Shown: positions 12,801-23,027 of the stretch, piece after piece
How positions within the stretch are numbered: position 1 is the first letter of the stretch
Layout: every line of letters begins with the position of its first letter
Source of the DNA: Hirudo medicinalis
Taxonomy: Eukaryota > Annelida > Clitellata > Hirudinida > Hirudinidae
Direction of reading: 5' to 3'
DNA length: 64,000 nt
Assembly: GCA_011800805.1 (NCBI GenBank)
Contig: MPNW01000079.1
Coordinates: 208,313-272,312 of the forward strand
Translations under genes and position numbers: made by a program
Notes under the pieces: model-generated
Database searches by the model: none
The model's input: the letters and a program-made list of their open reading frames with translations, nothing else
What the model was told of the DNA's origin: nothing

Positions 12801-14142
12801 GCATAGCTATGATTTTAAAATCAGTTGAGGTTGGGGAAGAAGTTTTTTTTATGTGTACATAAATATCACAATAGTAAAGTACTGGTGCATTAGTGGCAGA
12901 CAATTAATTTCACACTAAAGACACATACAAGGAAAACAAAGACCCTTGTAATTTAGTTATCAAAACTTATAATATGTACTAAATATTAATGTCGAAAACT
13001 TTCCTAATTTACTATATCATTAAGCTCTATTATGACCAATAAATTATTTATGAATATATGGATTTAGAAAACTATCAAGTTTCCAAATTGACCCCCTTGT
13101 AGCTATGCCTATAGTGGTTTGTAACTTTTTAAAATTAAATTTTGAAATAACTTTATAAATTTCACAAATTTTAGCTGAGTGTACAGTCATGGGAATCCCA
13201 AGTATAACAACTAACCTCTCTGGATTTGGTTGTTTTATGCAGCAGCATATTCAGGATCCTCAATCTTATGGCATCTACATCATTGACAGACATTTCAAAA
13301 GTGTTGAAGAATCTGTGCAGCAATTAGCTCAGGTTTTCAAGTTGCAATTTTTATTTACATAAAACTTTTTTAAAGTTGGTAAATGTCTTTTTTTTTCAGT
13401 ACATGTTTGATTTTTCTCATCTGACAAGAAAGCAGAGAATCATTCAAAGAAATCGTACTGAACGACTGAGTGACCTTCTTGATTGGAAGAATCTAGGAAT
13501 TGTTTGTATACTTTTCTTATAGGAAATGATTTAAAGATGAAACTTATCCTGACATGATGTTACTTAGGTTTAAGTTAAGATTTATTTACATTGCTCTAGT
13601 TCATTTAAATTCTTCTCAATTAAATTCATTTAAATTCACTAGCTGAAGGTTATGAATAGTTGTTTCATTTGTAGTGGTCAATTAGTAAATGAAAATTAAA
13701 AGTCTTATTTGAGATTCAGTATCATGGCCTTTATTACTATATGTTGTATTACTAAATTCACAAAATGTTCATTATATATTTCTCTCGACAACAAATTCTC
13801 CATTATGTTGCAGTATTATTACAAAGCTAGGAATTTGGCCTTGCACAAGACTCATCCTGAACTCTTTGATGATGTGACAACACAGGTGATTTGCTGATAA
13901 ATAATGTTATAAATATAAATATATTTATTTATTATCAATAATATATTGCTATTTCTTCTCAGGTCGGTGTTGGTAAAGTGCCAAAACCTCACTCTCAACC
14001 CACTTCCCCTTCAACCTCAAGAACATCTTCCCCTTTGCCATGTTCTCTTGATGATGATGAACCTGATAGTGAGGAGGAGAAGGAAGAACTGAGCAAGGTG
14101 GAAGCTTCGAGTGGAAGGGTGACACCATCATCCATCCAATGA
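9871..14142 (+). CDS. GYS: Glycogen [starch] synthase, complete, 15 exons, 699 aa
   Basis: Adds glucose from UDP-glucose to glycogen; cytosolic GT3 family. Exons: 9871-10024, 10088-10272, 10331-10522, 10606-10791, 11026-11170, 11400-11517, 11580-11700, 11800-11966, 12132-12210, 12278-12391, 12464-12590, 13175-13332, 13400-13501, 13814-13885, 13963-14142; all phases close. Seen: [13 protein letters not shown] (UDP-glucose site), [17 protein letters not shown], the retaining-GT E-X7-E motif in [15 protein letters not shown] split by the long intron 11, and the arginine-rich helix [13 protein letters not shown] that binds glucose-6-phosphate in animal enzymes. N-terminal RRGSF resembles phosphorylation site 2. 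The C-terminal tail has SP/TS repeats followed by an acidic [10 protein letters not shown] run, like the GSK3/CK2 ladder (sites 3-5). Length is near human GYS2 (703). The first ATG fits the start; no upstream in-frame Met was chosen. Confidence 0.98.
12788..13121 (+). mobile_element. hAT-type MITE with 8-bp target duplication, in GYS intron 11
   Basis: A roughly 318-bp element (12796-13113) starts CAGTGGCATAGCTA and ends TAGCTATGCCTATA, near-inverted termini of the CAGTGGCRTAGC type used by hAT elements. It is flanked on both sides by the identical octamer GTGGTTTG (12788-12795 and 13114-13121), the 8-bp target-site duplication expected of hAT. It has no ORF, so it is non-autonomous. Related copies lie near 16.43-16.78 kb and 52.1-52.4 kb. 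Confidence 0.85.
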
Positions 14143-14523
14143 ATGGTACTGTCTTTCTTGACTTGAAGCCCATTTTGCCCATCATTGGCAATGCCTCAAT
14201 GTTTCAAAAAAATCATGGTCTCTATTGTTATTGAATGTAATGAGCCAAATTTTTGTTTTCAAATTTTGGTTACAAATGGAGTATTTGGTTCAATCTGTAT
14301 CTGATTTTTCTTTATTGGTTGTAGTTTTAGATTATTTTTGTTTAAGCAATTTTTTTAAAAACTTTTTTAAATGTTCATTTTTTATTGGGCATGCTTTGAA
14401 GAATTGGCTCATGAATTGTACTTAGAATACTTTTAATGGTGTTTGAAGCCTTCACGAGGTTTTCGTTTTCACGTGGTCTGAGAACTATAACGATAACGAT
14501 TCAGAGTATGATTAGAGTGGCGT

Positions 14524-14766
14524 ATGTTCAAAGAGAACTTCAAGACCATTAATATTTCTTGGGATGGCGACCAGAGGAATGAGAAAAAGCGGCGCGCCGA
14601 GGATGACGACTGCCAGATCTTCTACCACAACATTGATGAAATCGAAAATCCTTGTAGACTCCAGCTCTTCGGAGTGATTGTACAAGCATGCGATCGGGTT
14701 TCACTGACAAATTCAAACCCATTAGCATGTCGTATACTATTGGTCCACGTCGAGCAGTACTCATAA
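14524..14766 (+). CDS. Unidentified ORF, 80 aa
   Basis: An open frame from ATG to TAA in a locally GC-richer island, between glycogen synthase and BUB1. The product is charged at its N-terminal half (NEKKRRAEDDD) and reads IFYHNIDEIENP in the middle. I recognise no family. The minus strand of the same stretch is also open (14549-14776) with an arginine-rich, low-plausibility product, so the strand is not certain. It could be a single exon of a gene with missing parts, an old insertion or a spurious ORF. Confidence 0.3.
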   Translation: MFKENFKTINISWDGDQRNEKKRRAEDDDCQIFYHNIDEIENPCRLQLFGVIVQACDRVSLTNSNPLACRILLVHVEQYS

Positions 14767-16430
14767 CAGACAGCAATTGAAAACAGACCGGAAAAATGTG
14801 AAACTTTTGATAAAACTATTTTTGTTGTTAGTTAGGAGAAATCCAACACAGAAGTTACATATCCAATGGTGTAATTACAGCCGGAAATAACACTAAAACC
14901 GATTTGAATAAGGCTAGCCGGTTGAGAAAATCCAATGCTAAAAAGCCTAGGCGATGTGATGCAGCCGGTTCTTGATTTCACATCAAACATTTACATAATT
15001 ACCCTGCTAACGTGTTTTGTAAACAACCTGCTAGCCTTGATCAAGTCTAAAACCGACGAAAAACTCTAGGAACAGCGAGAAAAAAAAAAGACAGGCGGCC
15101 GTACGTTCAGCCTAGAAAAATCACATATTAAGAAGTATTTGGTCTTGAATCGTGCATGGAACTTGAAAGATCTTCATTTGTTGAGAAACATATGTTAGAT
15201 GTATGTTTTCTTTATAGCTTATTTTCCGGGAATGAGGGAGGTGCCAAAGTTTTTGCCATAAGTAAATTTGAGTTGCTCAAGTGTGAGAAACTTCTGATGA
15301 TGAGCCCTCGAGATATATAAATCTGGTGGACAGGTGAATTAATCAAGCCTAAAAGTATATACTTTTTGTCCGCGGGGCAGTTTAGCGTTTCTCGGACCTT
15401 TGGCAGGTTTTTATGACACGTTTTAAAACGTTGCACTTGAAATCAAGTACAAATCTTATAAAAAAATGAATAAATAATGAAATAGCTACATTAAGAGGCA
15501 TTTCTCAAAACACATTGACACGGATTGATAAACACGAACGACATTGCGATTGTGGGGTACATGACAATCGAAGGTGACATTGATTCCTACATTGATTTTA
15601 ATTCTTTAAAAGATTAAGAGGAGAATTTGGTGATGGATGGATGGTTGGTTATATGCATGGATCTATAGTTTATTTAATGTAAAGCATTCATATTGAAGTG
15701 CCAGGAAAGTTCCAAAATATCTGTGCAAAACCACTTGTCTTCCGCCAGCAGACACTTACATAATGGTAAAAACCTAGTCTTTAACGTAGCTGAAGTTAGC
15801 AGACACTCAAATTTATTTTCAATTGCGAAATTACGAGTGAAAAACCCTCAAACTACGCAGAGGGATTGCTGATGTAACCTTTAATTACACATTAGGTAGA
15901 ATTAGAAAAAGGTTTATATGTGTGCTAGAATTTCGGATATTGTAACACTTTTATTTTTTTTTCCGAAATAATCTACGCCTACAGGCTATGTTTGTGTTGT
16001 TTTGTTCGAGGCAAAAAGCCGCAGCCGCCTGTTGCGTTTCTGGTTTAAAGTAAAATACACATTAAGTATTTTCACAGATGTTTTTTTAAATTTAAATTAT
16101 ATAAAAAAATAATTTGGTTGTAGGTTTATGTTATTCTTGAATTTAGGTTTTCTATGTTTTATTTTTTTCAGAATATTTATCTTTGTTTATGGTCCCGCTT
16201 CTGTTATTAAATTTGAATCGCCGATTTAATGCATAAAAATTTAAATATAGCGTACAATTTTATGATTATAAGTTAAAAGGTGAGCCGAGCAAAAATAATG
16301 CAATTGTGCTCTGCATGGTTTTATTGACTGTTGTTTCAGGCATTACATTGTATTACATCTAATGTGGGATTAACTTCATTTTTGGAAATGCATTGCATTA
16401 ATTATTATAATTCATCACTTTATATTCGAT
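14767..16430. other. Intergenic, no gene seen
   Basis: AT-rich DNA with only short, unconvincing frames (the longest on the minus strand at 15212-15436). No conserved motif, tRNA or transposon ORF was recognised. Confidence 0.5.
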
Positions 16431-16431
16431 T

Positions 16432-16779
16432 CAGTGGCAGGATTTTGAAATCGATTTAGGTAGGGGGGGAGCAATTTTTTATGTGTACATAAACATAAAT
16501 AATTAGTGGATTAGGGGCAAACAATTAATTTCACAATAAAAACATAAGGAAAGCAAAGACCTAGTAATTTAGTTATCGAAACTTGTAGTATGTATTAAAT
16601 AATGATGTTGGAAGCTTTCCTAATCTTACTGGAGCTGTATTATGATCAGTAAATTAATTAGGAATTATTATTATTATTTATGATATACATGGACTTAAAA
16701 AATATCAAGGGGAAAACTGACAGGGATAGGAGGGCATTTCCCTCCACTTTCCCCCATGGTTACACCAATGATTTGCATA
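16432..16779 (+). mobile_element. Second copy of the hAT-type MITE family
   Basis: Begins CAGTGGCAGGATTTT and ends near CATGGTTACACCAATG. The interior matches the 12.8-kb copy through long blocks such as ATGTGTACATAAA, ACAATTAATTTCACA, AATTTAGTTATCGAAACTTG and TTTCCTAAT. A target duplication is not clean (ATTCGATT against ATTTGCAT), so it is older or its ends are misplaced by a few bases. Confidence 0.65.
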
Positions 16780-17188
16780 TGTGAGATATGTATGTATAAA
16801 GTTGAGTTATTGGCACATAATTCATTCAAGTAAAATAGTATGGCTTTTTAATTCATTGATCAATGTAGCTTAATCTCTGTATTATGGGTTCACCTCACAA
16901 AATAATTATAGCTAGAAATTTGATTTTTTTTTGGTAGAGGAAAGTGGGCCTAGTATAAGCCATAAATAGTTTTCAAAGCAGCAGATGATTTCTCCAGGGA
17001 GGCAGACAGGAGGTGTTAAAAATTTCAATCCTAGAAAATGTTGTTTTTTGATGAGACACTAGTGGTGATGCTGGCAATTGAATCAGTGGCTCCAGACTCA
17101 GGATTTATTGAAGCAGACTTTGTGATTTTCTTTCTCACAACACTTGGAGTTGATTTTGTCAATGCTAGAGTTGACGTCTGAAAAATTA

Positions 17189-17260
17189 ATATTAGCCGTA
17201 TAGTATTTAGGATTCTGGCCTTTCCCATTGGCAGCACGGGTTCAATTCCTGGGGTGGGAA
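17189..17260 (+). pseudogene. tRNA-Glu-like remnant
   Basis: The stretch TAGTATTTAGGATTCTGGCC, an anticodon-arm-like CTTTCCC with TTC at the anticodon position, and a B-box/T-arm GGGTTCAATTCC ending GGTGGGAA resemble a eukaryotic tRNA-Glu. The 5' acceptor strand does not pair with GGTGGGAA, so it is not a functional tRNA. It may be the head of a tRNA-derived SINE. Confidence 0.45.
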
Positions 17261-17398
17261 CACATGTGAAAGGCTGTCATATATCTTAATTTGTTTTATA
17301 TTATCAGTTTGATTATTTGATTACTAAATGAACATTTGAAATTTTTATAACAGTTAATTTATGACAGGACAATCCAAGTAACATCTCTAGGGTTCCCT

Positions 17399-20300
17399 AT
17401 GCAATCCCCCACAGACTCATCTGATTTAAGTCATATTTCACCTGCACAAAGGTATTGTATAAAAATCTTTCAGATTGTTCAGAATCATTGATGTTTTACA
17501 TTTTATAGATATGAAGAAGAAATAGAGATATATTCTGGTGATGATCCTCTTAGTGTTTGGGAAAGGTTTGTTTGTGATTGAATTTGAATTAATTTTTAAA
17601 GAAATAACAAATAATCAGCATTCATTTCAAGCTACATTAACTGGATGTCAAACTCAGACCCAGCAGCTTGTTTCAAGTTGACAACCAGGTGCATTAATGA
17701 ATTCAAAAAAGAAAAGAGATATCACAATGATTGGCGTTTCATAAGAATTTGCATTCATCGTGTAGGTTGAACAAAGATGATTTGCTAAGTAGTGATTTAA
17801 TACCAACCTTGAAAGCCGTCACCATCATAATTCAGGTTCGGAGTTGCAAGGATAAAGTCTTGGCATGCCGGAGGCTGCACGACCTTGGCATTGGTAACCG
17901 AGAGGGACTCTTCTATAAGGCTTGGGCTGATTTTTGTGAGTCCCAGGGAGAAATAGAAGAGGCAAAGTTTGTTTATGACAGGGGTTTTGATCGGAGCAAC
18001 AGTAATGTTGATATTCTCAAGGTCTCACACAAGTAAGAGTTCAAATCACCATTCTTGATGATCTGGATATTAACAAAATAATGTTCAACCTTACAGTCAG
18101 TTTGTACAAAAAAATTGTCAAAGAAAAAAGTTGCAAAGGTAGGACTGTATTTAAATTTGTTGCAGTGGTAAAAGTACCTGTTATGTTGTATCATCATCAG
18201 GATGCCTCAAAAGGAAGAATGTATACCTAAAGAGGTCAGCAAGGTGCAGATGATTTTGGGAGTTAGTTCTTTCTATTTTTGTGGATTTGTGTCTTGCTTC
18301 GTTTAAATCGGATGCTATGATGTAATGTGGATTTAATGAGTAGGGAAACAAGATAATATGACCAATTAGTATCATTGTAGTTAATAATTATTGGTTAACC
18401 AACATTATTATTTCAGTCAAAAAGCATTGAGGATTTTAAACAGCATTGCCCTGAGGTTATTTTAAAATTTTGTGGATTTATAAATGTTGGTTTGCATGAT
18501 GGTCATATTATTATAAATATCGGATTGCATAATGGTCATATTATTATAAATATCGGATTGCATAATGGTCATATTATTATAAATATCAGATTGCATAGTG
18601 GTCATATTATTATGAATATCGGTTTGTACAGTCATATTATGTACTTTAGAAGTTAAAAGAGTTGTTTCTATAATATAAAATCACCTTTGTAAAAATAACT
18701 GGAAACAGGAATTTATGGCGGAGGAGTGGTTTGCTGGAAAGCGCAGATCTCAGAGGTTATCACAAAAACCTGATTTCAGAGAAATGAGTGAGTGCTTTAC
18801 ACCCGTTTTAACTGGTGTGTCAATACATCTTATTGTGAATTATTGGGAATCAATCTCCAATTATGTTCAGGGAAGAAGTCTACATTTGGATCTGCATTGG
18901 AAAACATCAAAGAGGAGGCAGAAAGCTATCAAACAATGAAGTAAGTTTTGCATGAGTATTTTCTATTACTGCAAAAATGTCTGCTATTTTGTAATAAAAA
19001 TCTCAACAGTTCCACTTTATCGCCTGTGAAGAAGTTAAGAAGCTTCAGAGATGAGTTCGTAAATGAGGAGGTGGCATCCTCAATGGTCTCGGAGCGCATT
19101 GTTTCCTCCGACATGCCTCTGCCAGTCAATTCTGTAAGGCAGGTGGATGGATTAGTTAATACTTGTCTTCAGCAACAAGGCTTGGACGAAAATGGAGTCA
19201 GTGATGATGATTATGAAGATGATATGGTAAGATATTTGAAGAGTTTTGATGTTGATGCCTAAATTTAATGTCAGTTCTCCTTAACCAAGACCAAGCACTC
19301 AAAGTATGCCAAAACTTATCTGGAGGGCTTATTCTTCGGAACGTCCGAGCCCGATAAATCTACTCACAATTTGTGTTAGTCGATGTTTTGTAAATGTAAT
19401 TAATTATTTGTATTTAGCCGATTTTTTGAGTGCCCTAAGTATCTCGAACAGGATGTGAAGGCACTTTTTAATCGATCTACCATTATATAGCGCCCCTACC
19501 CGAGGGCGCTCCCTGGCGGTGCAGGCTGGGTTGCGAACACGACACATTACGACTGCATGCAGGAACGCGACCCATTCGGCCAACCTGCACACCTAAATTA
19601 AAGCAATTCTAGTAGAATTTTTATAACTATTAGTTGTCTTTGGCAGGTGAAGGAGAAAAAAATGACAAGCCATTTTCCATCTATGCGGATTCTTTTCCGC
19701 AATCCGTTGAAGTAAGACCCTTCACGATATATGAGGATTCTGGAACCACTTCGAATGAAGAAGACATTCAAAGAACTCCTGAAGTGAACGAGAGGGAAGA
19801 TGTTGAAATGAAGGAAAATGCAGATGTAATAGAAACAGAGAATTTAGTTACAGAGCAGGATTATTATAAAGCAGCAGATGAACAAGTTGAAGCGAATGCA
19901 GTTCAGGAGAACAAAGAAATAGTGGAAGACAATGATCTACAGGAGGATGCTTCTTTTCTATCTTCGTCTATAATTAATATTCACTCACAGGCCTGTCTTA
20001 GAAATGTATTTATAGACATTATTTTAATTATTTAATTGCTTGTTTATGTTATTAGGCGGATAAAAGCGTCGCAAATTTTCAAGAGTTTTCTAAAGGATTG
20101 AAGCCTGGCAAAACCTCAACACAAAATGTCACTGATGTCTTTAAATCTTTAGCAAAGTCCATAGGTGTCAAAAAGTTTGTACAAGCTCTCGATGAATCCA
20201 TGGATCATTCGAAAGAAAGTTTTCGCCGCGAACACGAAGAAGGGGGGAATCCTTGTATTTCTTTGTGTGATTACCAGGTCAACAAGAAGCACGAGACTCC

Positions 20301-23027
20301 AATACACCTGGAAGATGTCGACGCTCCACATTCCCTGAGCAAGGACCACTCTAGTTACCGAGAAGTTGGAAAATCAGCCCCGAATGATTCAATGAAGAGG
20401 TACATTGAGGAGTACAAATTTGATGAAACTCTTACAGGAAAGCCAAATGATATGGCCATTGATGATGATGATGGTTCATCCCTTGTGACTGTTCATAATT
20501 CTCAGGTACCTCATCTTATGAAATGCCTGGGCAGTAATCAATTTATCAATGTTTTCTAAGCTCACGCCAAGAATAGCGAAGCTTCAATGGCATTTAGAAT
20601 TCATTTTATGTTTCTTGATGACCGTGAGAGTATTAAATTCTAAAATTTGTTTTTATTTTTGTGCACAGCTTCAATTAGGTATTGCAGGTACACAGGATTT
20701 TAATAAAGACTTGCAGCCTGAAAAAGCTCAAAATGTCAGAGAAATGTTTCAGACTAAAGTGAGCAACTCGCACAATTTCATCGCAGCTTATGAAGCACCA
20801 GTGAGTGACCAAAGTGATGAAGAAATGATAATTGCAAAGTCAAACAGTCGTTGGAGAAGATGCTCGGTTTCCAGCATTGTTCCTCCGTTGGTTACGAAAT
20901 TAAGCGACAGTACACTTGATGAAGTAGACTTTAATCTTTCCTCTGGAGCCGAGAGCAGACTGAATCGCGACAATAATAAGGAAGAGGAATTTGCAACTGG
21001 CATGTTTGCTGCATCCTTCACGGACACGTCCATTCTTATCGATACGGACAATCCTTACAATGAGGAGTCCATCCAATCTTTTATATCCCATCTTAATCCC
21101 CCCTTATCTAAATATCCTGGTTACCAGGAAATAAAACAACAGAGGATGCCTGCTTTTAAAGTTGGCTCTAATATTACCTTGGGTATACTTCTGAAACTTT
21201 CCATTCTGCTTCAGTTATGACTAACAATTTACTACATATTTCTTTTGAAGGGATGAACAATTTCATTGTTAAGAAGATTCTTGGTGCAGGGGCATATGCA
21301 AAGGCTTATCATCTTTCGTATGTGGGCTTGGAAAACAAAGAAGATTGCGTGGTCAAGGTTTGTGTTTAGAATCCTGTGGATGTTTCATTCAGTGAGGATG
21401 TTAAATGAATCATCATTTAAATTAAAATCATCGTTTCTTGTGTTTTTCTTTAGCTGCAAAGACCATCATGTCCATGGGAATTCTACATCGCAAGAGAGCT
21501 TCGGAAAAGATTACAAGAATTGATAGAAGAACAGTTCATTAATGTTGTGAGTTTATATTCTATATATTCATTGATTTGTGTTTGCTTGGATTCCAAGCAA
21601 CAGGCAGGTGTATGATTACATTGTTTGTCAAGCTGATGTAGTGGTACACAGTTAAGTTAGTATACTTTACAAAAGATGATGCTGATGATGTTCATGTTGG
21701 TATGGTCAAAAAAGTGTAAAATTTTGTATGAACTTATTAAAAACAATGTTTCTTATTAGATTCCATCTGTCATGCACATAACAGAAGCATATTTTTTTGA
21801 TGATGGAAGCTTATTCCTCAATGAGATGCATAACTATGGAACATTGTTGGTAAGTTTCTTTAAGCTGGAACAAATATTGTTTTATTGATGCTTCTGTCTT
21901 TCTTGAAGGATTTGATAAATCTACAAAAGTGCAAGATGATTGAACTGCCTCAATGGTTTGTTTTGATGTTGTGTTATGAGTTGGTCTGCGTGGTTGATGC
22001 CATGCACCGCTGTTCCATGATTCACGGAGACCTCAAGCCTGATAATGTGCTTTTGAGACAACTGTGAGTTAAATTTCTCATTCATCGAAGACGCTCGAGT
22101 CTCTATAATTTGCCATGTTTTTAGGCCACTGCTGAAAGATGAAGATTCTGTTGTGTGTCTCTTAAAGACAAAAACCAGTTTTCTGAAGTTAATTGATTTT
22201 GGCCAAAGCATTGACATGGCCATGTATCCCCGTAGAACTGAATTCACTTCAAAATCCAAGAAGAAGGACTTTCAATGCACAGAAATGAAGATGGGAAAAT
22301 CATGGTCTTACCATGTGAGTATAATTTTTAACTGTTTGTCTAATTTTAACTGGTCTAATTTTATTCTAGCTTTGTATTTGTTTTCATTGATATGTGTGCA
22401 TTTAAAGTGATACCAACATAGTAACAGCAATTGCCTAATATCCATAGAATAATTTTCAATTTGAAAATAATTTATATTTCACTTGCTTCTTCCAGATTGA
22501 CTTGTATTTTTTGGCTGGTCTTATGTATGTCTTGATGATGGGCATTTACATGAATCCGTCCGTGATTCCTACAAACAAGTGGTCAGCTCACGTTAAACTA
22601 AAACGGTTAGCTTTCAGAATGTATCAAAATTTTATTTAAAAAACTAAATGATATATTATTTTGAGATTAACATATATTCAATGCTTATTATTACCAGTTA
22701 ATCAATAGTAATTAATAAGTGGTTGATATTCATATTACTTTAAATTTACTAAGTTTACAAGTAACTTTGGATATTTTTTTTCTTTTTCAACCTGAGGCAT
22801 GTTATTAAGCTTGATCCTGTAATTAATTTTATAATTTAATCGTTGGTAGGAGCTGGAAACATGAAGAAAGAATCAAGGAATTCATTGACATGCTCATCAA
22901 CATAGAATCTGCAGACAAGATGCCTGATTTGTCCATCATAAGTGCGTGGTTGCTGTCAGCTATTGATGTCAAAACAGACACATACAATGCCTTCATTAAA
23001 CAATTGGCATCAATTTTGAACAAATGA
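17399..23027 (+). CDS. BUB1: Spindle-checkpoint kinase BUB1/BUBR1, complete, 20 exons, 1072 aa
   Basis: Kinetochore kinase of the spindle assembly checkpoint. Exons: 17399-17451, 17509-17565, 17632-17761, 17836-18021, 18097-18138, 18417-18455, 18709-18787, 18871-18940, 19010-19226, 19275-19374, 19647-20005, 20056-20505, 20669-21182, 21251-21357, 21454-21546, 21760-21849, 21909-22063, 22125-22314, 22496-22605, 22850-23027; phases close throughout. The N-terminal Bub1/Mad3 TPR region is clear (DDPLSVWE, RYHNDWRFIRICI, LFYKAWADFCESQGEIEEA). The middle is acidic and low-complexity with a KEN box (residues K-E-N coded about 19809-19817) and a doubled PF[ST]IY.D motif. The C-terminal kinase has ILGAGAYAKAY, VVK lysine, HGDLKPDN and LIDFGQSIDM, so catalytic residues are intact. 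Length equals human BUB1 (1085) or BUBR1 (1050). Small exons 5 and 6 are the least certain. Confidence 0.95.
18490..18640. repeat. 33-bp tandem repeat, about 4.5 units, in BUB1 intron
   Basis: The core GGTCATATTATTATAAATAT recurs at 18501, 18534, 18567 and 18600, an exact 33-bp period with few substitutions. It lies in the intron between exons 6 and 7. Confidence 0.9.
19450..19590 (-). mobile_element. tRNA-derived SINE in BUB1 intron
   Basis: On the minus strand, positions 19590-19519 form a tRNA-like head: 5' GTGCAGG can pair with 3' CCTGCAC, with an A-box-like TTGGCCGAATGG and a B-box-like GTGTTCGCAACC. The following tail has the inverted repeat GAGCGCCCTCGG...GGGGCGC and then TATATAATGG. 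A 7-bp acceptor stem and both Pol III boxes support a tRNA origin. A related tail is seen near 59.77 kb. Confidence 0.6.

Noticed and set aside
18210..18238. Possible BUB1 exon (CAG acceptor, MPQKEEC...)
   Set aside because: Its phase does not fit exons 5 and 6, which join without it.
19519..19590. Functional tRNA gene
   Set aside because: Acceptor stem and boxes are present, but the T-arm does not pair properly and a SINE-type tail follows.
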